Assembly: GCA_029216955.1 (NCBI GenBank)
Contig: JANAVB010015615.1
Location: 62,001 to 126,000 of the forward strand
Reading direction: 5' to 3'
Source of the DNA: Iris pallida
Lineage: Eukaryota; Streptophyta; Magnoliopsida; Asparagales; Iridaceae
Length of the DNA stretch: 64,000 nucleotides
This document shows positions 11,902 to 21,670 of this stretch, piece by piece (within the stretch, counting starts at the first letter, position 1; each line of letters opens with the position of its first letter). The notes under the pieces are model-generated. The model was not told where the DNA came from. It was given only the letters and a program-made list of their open reading frames with translations, and ran no database searches. The position numbers were made by a program, and so were the translations under genes.

Positions 11902-12694
11902 TGTTGGGAAAGAAACACGGAAACCTTTTCCCAAACTAGAGAGTACTTGCGAGAGAACCGAGCAATACAACGCATGAACCAAAACACCAAAACAAACCAC
12001 ACAGACACAGAGAATTTTTGACGTGAAAAACCCTTGCAGAAAAAACTATGGGACGATCGGAGTCCAACCCTAAGAAGCCTTCATTAATGAAATAAAGGAG
12101 TACACCCTCTACAAACTTCTCCCAATCCAAATCGGATTCCGACAACACTTAGAAGCAAGAAAAATGATTACAAGGCTATGAAGAACAAAGACGACGAGTA
12201 GAGATTATCCGAACACGATCCTCATTTGTAAACGGTCTTCAATCCTCCTTCTTCTCTTCCAAAGTTGCAATGGCACTCTTGTCTCTTTTTCTCTCTCTTG
12301 TGTGTGTTACGTATGTGTTTAGGGTTATGAATAACCATATGTAAATACCCTAATCTCGCAACAAAACTTGGACCATAGGATACGATCCAACGGTGATTAA
12401 ATTACCCTGAAAATCACTTCAGCCCGACAACACAGAGTTTGGCCAGAACTCTGTGTTTTTGTCACAGAAAGGTTCTGGAACCAAGAGGTAGAGTTCGGCC
12501 AGAACTCTGTGTGGGGGCAGAGTTCGGCCAGAACTCTGTCTTTCATGTTCTAGAATGTAATCTAGTGGCTCCCGAGCTTCTTCTTCGTCTCCGAATGGCC
12601 TCGTCACCTTCCTGAGTTTCTCTGACACACAGACGACGCTCGTCGCACTCTGGGGTCTTCTCCACATAGGTTGGGAACCCCACCCACTCCAACA
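11902..12694 (-). repeat. 3' LTR of copia element 1
   Basis: 793 bp, TGTTGGAGTGGG...CCCAACA on the minus strand, matching the split right LTR and the LTR at 24154-24918. It holds three hairpin-forming GAGTTCGGCCAGAACTC palindromes (about 12430-12455, 12489-12510 and 12516-12540) and a TTCTGGAA box (12473-12480). Confidence 0.9.
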
Positions 12695-12710
12695 AATCTC
12701 CTCCTTCACA
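12695..12710 (-). promoter_or_regulatory. Polypurine tract of copia element 1
   Basis: The minus strand reads GAAGGAGGAGATT immediately before the 3' LTR, the expected plus-strand primer for reverse transcription. Confidence 0.8.
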
Positions 12711-12711
12711 A

Positions 12712-15700
12712 CTAGATGGAGGAACTCGTCATCCCGACGATCCGCCTGCGGTACTCAAACTTCTCCCTCGGTAGAACCTTCGTGAGCATGTCCGATCCAT
12801 TATCATCATTATGAACCTTCTCAAGCATCACGTCCTTCTTCTCAACCACATCCCGTATCCAATGATACCGAGTCTCGATGTGCTTGGACCGACTGTGAAA
12901 TGTCTGGTTCTTTACAAGGTGAATAGCACTCTGACTGTCGTAAAGCAAAATATACTGCTCTTGCTTTAGCCCCATTTCCTATAACATCTTTTTTATCCAC
13001 AGTAACTCCTTGCAAGCCTCTGTCATCGCAATTTATTCTGCCTATGTGTCGACAAGGCAACACACTTCTGCAATCGCGACTGCCACGATACCGCTCCTGT
13101 AGCAAACATTATCACATAGTCCGAAATCGATCGTCTCGTGTCTCCATCCCCAGCCATATCAACGTCGGTATACCCAACCAGCTTTGGCTCATCACCACTA
13201 AAAGAAAGTCTCCAATCGACAGTGCCCTGAAGGTATCGTAGAATCTACTTGACCGCACTCCAATGTACCATTCCAGGATTTGAAAGATACCTGCTAACTG
13301 TGCCAACTGTATGAGCAATATTTGGCCTCGTACACACCATAGCATACATAAGACTTCCCATAGCTGAGGTATATGGAATCCGCTCCATATCTTCCTTTTC
13401 GTCCTCGGTAGATGGATACTGTTCTTCAGTAAACTTAAAGTGAGCCGCAAGGGGGCAACTCACTTTCTTTGACTCGTCCATCCCGAAATGCTAAAGTACC
13501 CGATTAATGTACTAATTTTGGGACAAGTATAGCAGCTTGGACTCTCTCTCGACTTATCTCCATCCCAAGAATAGTCTTCGCTGTGTCCAAATCCTTCATA
13601 AAGAAGGCCGCACCCAGTTGGTACTTCAACTCCTCTATCCTAGTGGTATTCCGACCCACTAATAGAATATCATCAACATAGATCAATAAGATAATGAAAT
13701 CATCCTCGACAAAGTACCTTACAAATGCACAATGGTCCGACGTCGTCCGTGCATAACTATGCTCTCCCATAAATGATTTGAACTTCCTGTACCACTGCCT
13801 CGGAGCCTGCTTCAGACCATACAATCTCTTCCTCAACCGGCAGAACAAATGCGACTTGCCCTTCTCACAGAATCCCTCTGGCTGCTCCATGTATAACTCC
13901 TCCTCAAGATCACCGTAGAGGAATGTCGTCTTCACGTCTATCTGCTCGACCTCCAAGTCGAGACTGGCTGCCAATGCTAGTACTACCCAAATAGACGACT
14001 GCTTGACGACTGGCAAAAAGATCTCATCATAATCCATGCCTTTTCGCTGACCGTAGCCTTTAACTACCAGCCTCGCTTTGTATCGAGGACGAGTAGCATC
14101 ATCCGTCTTCTTCACTCTAAACACCCATCGATTCTTCAAAGCCCTCTTGCCCTTTAGCAACCATACCAGCTCGTAAGTAGAATTGGCATATAAGGAACTC
14201 ATCTCCTCTTGTATAGCCTGCATCCACTCCTGTCTGTGTTTGTCTTCCATAGCCTCTGCAAAGCTTTCGGGCTCTCCCTCGTCAGTTAGAAGCACATACT
14301 CACCCGGTGAGTATCTCGTAGATGGTCGACGCTCTCTATCATTCCTTCTCAATGGAGCCACTGGTGCTGGCTGTATACCAATAGCCTCCTCTCCTTCAGG
14401 AACTGCCTCCCTAGCATGCTCATCCTCTTGAGGAATACCCTGATCACCATCAGCAGGCTGATGATCAAGGTTGGGAGCAACTCCATATACTGGCTCCCCC
14501 ATAATTGGATCCTCTGTGATGTCCTCTGGAAACTGTTCGAAGCAAAATGACTCCAACTCAGGCAATTCCTCAGCCTCAGAAGGCGTCTCGAAATCCTGAG
14601 TGTTGGTCGCGATCTGATCCTCAACGAATACTACGTCCCTGCTTTTGTAGAGCTTTTTTCCCACTTGGTCATAGAGTCTATAGCCAAACTCATCCCGACC
14701 ATAGCCGACAAAGACGCATCGCCTCGTCTTCGGCTTAAGTTTGGACCTCTCATCCTTCGGTACAAGCATGAAGGCCTTACAGCCAAACACTCGCAGGTGA
14801 TTGTATGACGGCTCTTTGTCGTACCATACCTTGTCAGGCACATCACCATACAAAGAAGCACTAGAAGATAAATTAATAACATAAGCAGCTGTGAGAAGAG
14901 TCTCACACCAATAACTGCCTGACAAATTTGCTTCTGATAGCAAACAACGCACCCTCTCCATCAGTGTCCTGTTCATGCGCTCCGCTACACCATTGAGCTG
15001 AGGTGTCTTGGGCAGGGTCTTCTGGTGTCGTATCCCTTGCTCTCTGCAATAAGCATCAAAGGGACCAATGTATTCGTCGCCGTTGTCGGACCAAACACAC
15101 AATAACTTCTTGTCCGTCTCTTTTTCAACAGAGGCCTGAAACTCTTTGAAAGTAGGCAGCACCTAATCCTTGGTCTTTAAGGCATAGACCCAAACCTTCC
15201 TGAAATAGTCATCAATAAAAGTTACAAAGTAAGAAGCACCACCAATAGATTTCACCTTCATAGGACCGTAGACATCCGAGTGAATCAACTCGAGCAACGC
15301 CGGCTTCCTTGAACTTGGGTGACTTTGAAAAGACACCATATTTTGCTTCCCAGCTAAGCAGTTCATGCACTTCTCCAACTTTGTAGACTTGAGCCCTGGA
15401 ATCACCTTCCTGTTCACCAAGTAGCTTATCCCCTTCTCGCTGATATAGTCGAGCCGCCTGTGCCACAACTCGGTAGACGCATCACTGACGGCGTTCACCT
15501 TCTGTGCCCCTTGTGCGCTCCCCTCTATATAGTAAAGGCCGGACTTCTTGCTTCCTCTGGCAATCACCATCGAACCTCTAAAAAGCTTCTACTGACTATT
15601 CCCGAAGAGACTGAAGAATCTCTCGTCATCCAACCTTCCAACCGATACCAGGTTGAAACGGATATCAGGGACATGACGAACATCTTTAAGAACAAGAACT

Positions 15701-15912
15701 GTACCCGTATTCGTTCTCAAATGCACATCTCTAATGGCAACCGCCTTCGACACATCTCCATTACCCATCTTCAACATTCCAGAGTCATCTGTCATGTATG
15801 TGGCAAATAGGGCCCTATTATGAGATACGTGCGCTAAAGCCCCTGAGTCCACCAGCCAAGAATTGTCATCGTAGACGAGGTTTGTGATAACCTTGTCAAC
15901 TACGATAATCAT
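12712..15912 (-). pseudogene. Copia 1 pol: protease, integrase, RT, RNase H (broken)
   Basis: Reading on the minus strand: protease with WLVDSGALAHV (15912-15589), interrupted by TAG at 15589, where the aligned context suggests a lost Trp. Then the GAG-pre-integrase and integrase N-terminus with the HX3H/CX2C residues (15570-15163), interrupted by TAG where Gln is expected. A 552-codon frame follows (15162-13504) with the integrase core (WSDNGDEY, NGVAERMN) and most of RT, including the YVDDILLV active site. A frameshift near 13500 precedes the end of RT (MDESKKVSCPLAAHF). RNase H is scrambled over 13450-12975, and its last part, 12975-12712, carries the QSAIHL...SKHIETRYHWIRD signature. Not functional as it stands. 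Confidence 0.85.
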
Positions 15913-16736
15913 ATCGCCTCCATGTATCGAGGTCGCCGTTGTAGTGTTCTCATCTTGCTTTCCCTTGTCGCCCTTCTTCTCTCTCTTCCAAGCAAAATAA
16001 TTTCGCTTGATGTGGCCCTTCTTGCCACAGTGGTAACACTCTGAGTCCTCATACCGACCCTTGGACCTTCTCCTGCTCTTGTCTCTGCCACCACTTGGAC
16101 CCCTACTTTTGCCCCTTCAACGACTCTCTGAAACTAGTACATCTGAGTGGTAGGATGTGGATGAAGTGCCCTGAGAACGTCTTTGCATCTCTTTATTCAG
16201 CATCCCGCTCTTGGCAAACTCCAGACTGACCACGCCCTCTGGAGCAGAAGCGATCATAGATACTCGTACGATCTCCTACGAGTCTAGCAATATACACAGC
16301 AGCCATAGTCCCTGAACCTCGTCGTCGAACTTGACTCTTATCGAGGATAGCTGGTCAACCATGCCCTGAAAATCACTCAAATGATCTGTAATAGATGCCC
16401 CATCTTTGTACCACAGATCCATCATCGTCCGGATCATGAACAACTTGTTTACCCCGGTCTTCTTCGCGTACAAAGATTCTAGCTTATCCCATAACATCTT
16501 CGCGTGCTCAATATTGGCAACGTGGTTGTACACGTTCTCGTTAACGAACTGCCTGATATATCTGTATACCTATATGTGCTCAAATTTTTAGTCCTCCGTG
16601 GATTTATCAACTGGTTGCTCAGAAGTAAATATGGGAAAATGCAGCTTCTTGACAAACAGTAAATCTTTCATCTTGCTCCGACAATAATGATAATTGGTAC
16701 CATTTAGGTTCACCATGGGCACCGACTTCGCGTCCA
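15913..16736 (-). pseudogene. Copia 1 gag (broken)
   Basis: The start codon is at about 16736, 56 bp after the primer site, with MDAKSVPMVNLNGTNY, a usual copia gag opening. Stops occur near 16590-16570. A central gag helix-rich part follows (16533-16276, VNKLFMIRTMMDLWYKDG). The zinc knuckle near 16030-15985 reads CYHCGKKGHIKRNYF, so its last cysteine has become tyrosine. Gag forms the virus-like particle. This copy cannot make a complete one, because of nonsense and frameshift changes and the damaged knuckle. Confidence 0.75.
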
Positions 16737-16791
16737 TCTTTCCTCTCTAGTTTTCTTGTCAACTCCAAACACCCTTCTGAATTCCAGAACC

Positions 16792-16805
16792 TGGCTCTGA
16801 TACCA
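16792..16805 (-). promoter_or_regulatory. Primer binding site of copia element 1
   Basis: The minus strand reads TGGTATCAGAGCCA three bases inside the LTR, the common copia site complementary to the initiator methionine tRNA. Confidence 0.85.
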
Positions 16806-17504
16806 CTTTGTTAGGAAAGAAATGCGAAAACCTTTTCCCAAACTAGAGAGTACCTGCGAGAGAACCGAGTAATACAACGCATGAACCAAAATACCAAAAT
16901 AAACCATGCAGACATAGAGAAATTTTCACATGGAAAATCCTTACGGGAAAAACTACGGGACGATCGGAGTCCAATCCTGAGAAGCCTTCACTAATAAAAT
17001 AAAGGAGGACACCCTCTACAAACTTTTGCCGATCCAAATCAGATCCCCACAACACTTAAAAGCAAGAATAATGATTACAAGGCTACGAAGAACAAAGGCG
17101 ACGAGTAGAGATTACCCGAACACGATCCTCCTTCGAAAACGGCCTTCAATCCTCTTTCTTCTCTCCCAAAGTTGCAATGACACTCTTGCCTCTTTTTCTC
17201 TCTTGTGTGTGTTACATATGTGTTTAGGGTTAGAAATAACCATATGTAAACATCCTAATCCCGCAACAAAACCTTAACCGTAGGATACGATCCAACGGTG
17301 ATTAAATCACCCTGAAAATTACTTCAGCCCGATAACACAGAGTTCGGCCAGAACTCTGTGTTTTTGTCACAGAAAGGTTCTGGAACCAAGAGGCAGAGTT
17401 CGACCAGAACTCTGCCTCCCCTATTCCAGAAAGTAATCTGGTGGCTCCCGAGCTTCTTCTTCATCTCCGAATGGCCTCGTCACCTCCTCGAGCTTCTCTG
17501 ACAC

Positions 17505-20500
17505 TGTAATGCCTGTGGTTCGTATTACGTATTTCTTGGAATACGTGTACGTATTTTATTCTTGTATTGCATGATTCCCTTCTTGGCTTGGTTTATTCCT
17601 GGTTCGGGTTGGTTGGTTCGGCTTGGCTTGGTTTTGATTGGGTTCATGATGAACCCAAGGTGAACCCCCTACCTACCACCACCATTTGTATTTATTGCCC
17701 TTTCTTCTTCTCTCTCTTCATTACTCACCTTCTTCTTCCCCATTACTTCCTTACCTACCAGAGTGAGGAGGGAGAGGTCTAGGCAAGTGCAACTTGCTTC
17801 ATGGAGGAACTCCAAATTTTATTGCTTTATTCTCTTCCTTACTGCATTCTAAAGTACTTTAGTACTTGACATTTTTAATTTCCATGGCTAGATTCTTGTA
17901 GATCTAAGTTTATTTCATTTTCGGATTTCTTGGGTTTTGATCTACTTAATCTTGTTATTTCTATGTTTTGATGATTCCATGTTGTAGAGAATCTCATTCT
18001 ACCCCATTTTAACCTAAGGAAGTTCGGATTAGGCTCCGGATGATGGAGTTATGGAGCTTGAGGACTTGGCTCTCATGGTGTTCTTCTTCTCTAAAATTTT
18101 GGAGAAGATGAACAGTGCTTGACTTGACCGCATGAATATTCACGCGGCAAGTGTTCTATCCAGCCGCATGACTGGAAGTTCTTGAGCCGCATGAGAGTCG
18201 GACTCACTTAGCCACATGACTCGCCCTAATCCCCAGCCGCATAAGTTCTGAATTTCCTGAGCCGCATGGGCTCATTCTCCATCGGCCGCATATGTGCCCA
18301 TCTCCTTGAGTCGCATGAACTCTAGCACTTGTGGACCGCATAGGTCCTGATCCTTGAGCCGCATGAGCGTGCAGTTCCGGCCGCATGAGCCTGTATTGAC
18401 CTAGCCGCATGAGCACTCTTCCCTTCTGAGCCGCATAGTCTCCAATGCTCCTGGCCGCATAGGCTCGGTTTCCCTTCAGCCGCATGCGTCCTTTGCCCTT
18501 GCAGTCGCACATGCGCCCACCACATCGAGCCGCATGGAACTCCACTTGCCCGGCCGCATATGCCTGATTGTTAGCCAGCCGCATGAGGCCCAGTCCTTCC
18601 CGGCCGCATGGATTTCTAGCAACCCTGAGCCGCATGCGCCTTGGGCTTCCTTCTGGCCGCATGAAGCCGTGCGCCTGCTCCATATTGAACCCAAAACCTT
18701 GGCCGCATGGAACCGTATTGATTCAGCAGCATGGACTGTCCTCTCTCCGGCCGCATGAGATCCATCCTGGCCGCATGTGCCTTAGCCGCATGACCCTCCT
18801 ATAGCCCTGTATATTGATATTTTATTAGATATTTTACATCCATTTTATATCCTTACGCCTTTTGTCCTGAACTTGAAAATCATGAATTCATTTGATTTGT
18901 TTGGAATTGATAATTGAGCATGACGTGATAGTGACCCGTAGTGGTGCACTCCTGACATAATGACCTGACATGACCTGATAGTGGCCCGTCGTGGCGCACT
19001 CCTGACTAGTACACTTGATATGATTAACCTAACCCGATATATCTTGAATAGCTGTTGCAACGGCTACCTAACATGACATAACCTGTATAATTGATCCTGA
19101 CACCGTGGGCGATTGTGCTTGTACAAATAATCCAGTCCTGTCTTGCATCATGTCTAGGAGGGGACTCCTGAGTACCACGGTCAGGAGTACCTACTGAAAT
19201 GGACTAAGGTTAATGACTAGTATAATTCACTAGACATGAAGAGATGTTCCCCAGTTACAGGCAATCCCGTTATCCCGGCCGCAAATGTTTGGACTTGTAG
19301 CCTGCCGACGAGTAGGGCACATTTCTAGCCCACTGTCATGTGGGGCACTCTTGATTGTCACTTAAATAATTGAACTCTATTGTCACTCTAATGCATTGTA
19401 CTCTCTGAATTGTCACTATAATTATTGCCTGGATAACCTGGATAGCTGCAGGGCCTGTGACTACTTGGAGCATCTCATTGCATCTTGCTAGTAACTAGGA
19501 TTGTGATAACCCTAGTTAGTTAATATAGAAAGCCGTAGGCAATGATTGGCCGTGATTGCTTGGATGGAGTCTAGTCCAGTATAGTATTGTCTAGAAGTGA
19601 TTGATCGAAAGATTGTACCGGAATGATTGAATGATTGTCACTCCAGATTGTCACTATAATGATTGTCACTCCAGAATGTTACTTGGCCTGAGTTCTTATA
19701 TTTATCTTGCCGATAAATGGTGAGAGAAACCAAGTTCCGTTCAGACGAAGGGTTACAACCCCGGTCCTTGTTTGGTTTACGGGTTGTAACCTGGCTATCT
19801 GAATAGTCCCATGGTTATCTCATCGTATATCATCCTGTCATGCTTTCTTTCCATATGTCCTGTCTTTTAGTGATTCTATACAAGATTGTCTTTTATAATT
19901 ACCCATCATGCTTTTTCTTAAACTACTGCCTTTTATTATGTAATTGTACTCTTGTGCTAATTGCTGGTTTTAGTTCTTAAGTGAAGCCTCCTTTGTGGCA
20001 CTTGCTCTTTCTGGGGTCTGACCCAGCTGGTTTTGTATGGCCAGATACCGGAGCAGCACCAAAGGATCTCCCTGCTTTTCAGCCCTATGGTGGTCACCAG
20101 GCGTAACCAGGACAACGAGTGAGTTTATTTTTGCTCTCCCACTCTATTGTAAAATTATTCTTTTGAGGCGTTTAGCCGCCGAACAAGTGTTAGCTCGTTT
20201 GCAACTTTATTTACTGTCTGCCTACGGGCTGTAAGCATGATTGGCAACTCGAGGTTGATCATGTATGACTTAAACTCTTGCTAGTCCTTACATTTTGTAT
20301 GACTAGCTTCATGATCATCTGGATATGTAATATTTGGGACGCCTTACAATTGTATATTTGGTGATCTGATATCTTGTGATTATTATTAGTTGGTTGAGAT
20401 TGAGACAATAGGCTATTTTATGACCTTAAGAGACTGATGGATTGTAGTGAAACCCTCACATATCTAGACAGCCGTGACCGTATAGCGGGGTGGATTCCAT

Positions 20501-20564
20501 TCCGTTATATGTAGCTGGCTATGTCTGCCCCCGCTCTCCAGTATTCTGGTTCTGGGGCGTGACA
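17505..20564 (+). mobile_element. Gypsy-type solo LTR, 3060 bp
   Basis: It starts TGTAATGCC and ends GGGGCGTGACA. It is flanked by a perfect 5-bp duplication GACAC (17500-17504 and 20565-20569) and has no primer site, polypurine tract or coding domain. That is the structure left by recombination between the two LTRs of a retrotransposon. The length and the TGTAA...GTGACA termini suit Del/Tekay-like chromoviruses, but with no pol the lineage is inferred. Inside are a long CCGCATG array (18128-18792), a 30-bp direct repeat (18927-18956 and 18976-19005, with changes) and repeated ATTGTCACT motifs (19350-19680). Apparent reading frames in the array are by-products of the repeat. Confidence 0.85.
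18128..18792. repeat. CCGCATG periodic motif array (about 27 copies, about 25-bp period)
   Basis: A CCGCATG core, or a one-base variant, usually preceded by AG or GG, recurs at 18164, 18187, 18212, 18237, 18262, 18286, 18311, 18336, 18359, 18381, 18405 and on to 18786. Spacing is mostly 22-27 bp. The 15-20 bases between cores are not conserved. One interval near 18680 is double length. Confidence 0.9.
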
Positions 20565-21670
20565 GACACACAAACGGCGCTCGTCGCACGCTGGGGTCTT
20601 CTCCACATAGGTTGGGAATCACACCAACTCCAACAAGTTCGACCGTCGGCTCAGATCTGTACCTATGGTATGGCTGTGCTTGGGGAAACGTGACCTGACA
20701 GCATGGTGGTTCGGAGAGGCGGCCGTGTCACGCCGGTTTGAGATTTCTTTTCTATGTAATATTGTTTTGGGTTTCTGTTGTTTGTGGATGGGTACGGACA
20801 CGGATGTGGACACTCGGGGTCGAACCCGATTGACGTGTTAGACAACACAAAATTTGTGTTGGCTGTGTGCTGATGGTGATGGTATCGATGGTGATGATGG
20901 CGACGGTTTGTAGAAGATGCTGGCTGAGGAGATGGTGGGTGGTTGGTCGGGATATCGTGGAGGTGATGGCGGTTGACATGGTGGGCAGACTAGGGATACA
21001 GCTGTTAACTGGTATTGGAAAGGGTGGCCGTTGTATGCGGGGAGAGAGATGGTTTGTTGTCAGATGCAAAAATTAGGAGAATGAGGCCTAAATAGGGTTA
21101 AGACTACCAGTTTGATAAGAACCAAAATCTCTAGTAGATAAACTTCTCCCTTTAATGATTATCTAAACAAATCCAATCTAATCATTATCATATAACTAAT
21201 ATTTAAAATATATATTCGATAATATTAATCAATTATATCATATATATGGAAATCTTAATTCTATAATAGACTATTCTTGTAATAATTTGAAAATATATCT
21301 AGTATTATCAAAGTATATTTAATAGAATTTGACACTAGAAAAATTATTGGAATATATTCATATTATCTCTAAAATCTTATTTTAAATTATTTTGACAAAT
21401 CTTTTTGTTAATAAAGAAAAATAATACTTTTATTTTAAAATATACTTTTGAAATTAAGACATTTGGAGCCCCAAATAGATATCAACCTCTTTTATAATTT
21501 TTGTAAGAAGTTAAGAAATCAGTAAAATTAAACAATACTTTTAAACCAAATTTTATTTAAATAATTTGGAAGCCGACAAACAACAAAACATCTTTTAAAA
21601 GTCTAGACGAAAAATCTCCTTCGAAAAATAATACATATATAATTTTAAAAATTCGGGAAGAGGAGTTACA

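Larger units (their letters stand above)
11902..20635 (-). mobile_element. Ty1/copia element 1 (Tork-like), full structure, decayed
   Basis: It runs on the minus strand. The 5' LTR starts at 20635 and is interrupted by a solo LTR. A primer binding site is at 16805-16792, then come gag, protease, integrase, RT and RNase H (16736 to about 12715), a polypurine tract, and the 3' LTR at 12694-11902. The target duplication is AGTTT/AGTTC. The domain order PR-INT-RT-RNH is diagnostic of Ty1/copia. RT and integrase resemble the Tork/Tnt1 lineage (GDLEEELYMEQPEGF). Several stops and frameshifts break the polyprotein. Confidence 0.9.
16809..20635 (-). repeat. 5' LTR of copia element 1, split by a solo LTR
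   Basis: The halves are 16809-17504 and 20565-20635. They are colinear with the 11902-12694 LTR once the 17505-20564 insertion and one GACAC copy are removed. Two GAGTTC/GAACTC palindromes lie at 17337-17361 and 17393-17417. Confidence 0.88.
11511..21670 (-). mobile_element. Ty3/gypsy-type LTR, copy 2, split by a nested copia element
   Basis: Two halves, 11511-11901 and 20636-21670, join to give a copy of the 5098-6511 LTR with the same termini. The copia element between them duplicated AGTTC (left copy now AGTTT), and the uninterrupted copy reads AGAGTTCGACC at that point, so the empty site is preserved in this window. Neither end carries a primer site, polypurine tract or matching target duplication (left flank TATGA, right flank GGTGT). 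It is therefore a rearranged or truncated LTR, not a clean solo LTR. Confidence 0.8.

Noticed and set aside
18204..18694. Minus-strand frames of up to 159 codons over the CCGCATG array
   Set aside because: They are made of repeated Cys/Gly/Met/Arg words forced by the motif and show no known domain.
18128..18792. CRISPR-like array (short repeats at regular spacing)
   Set aside because: The core is only 7-9 bp and the period about 25 bp. Repeat and spacer lengths do not fit CRISPR, there are no cas genes, and the context is a plant LTR.
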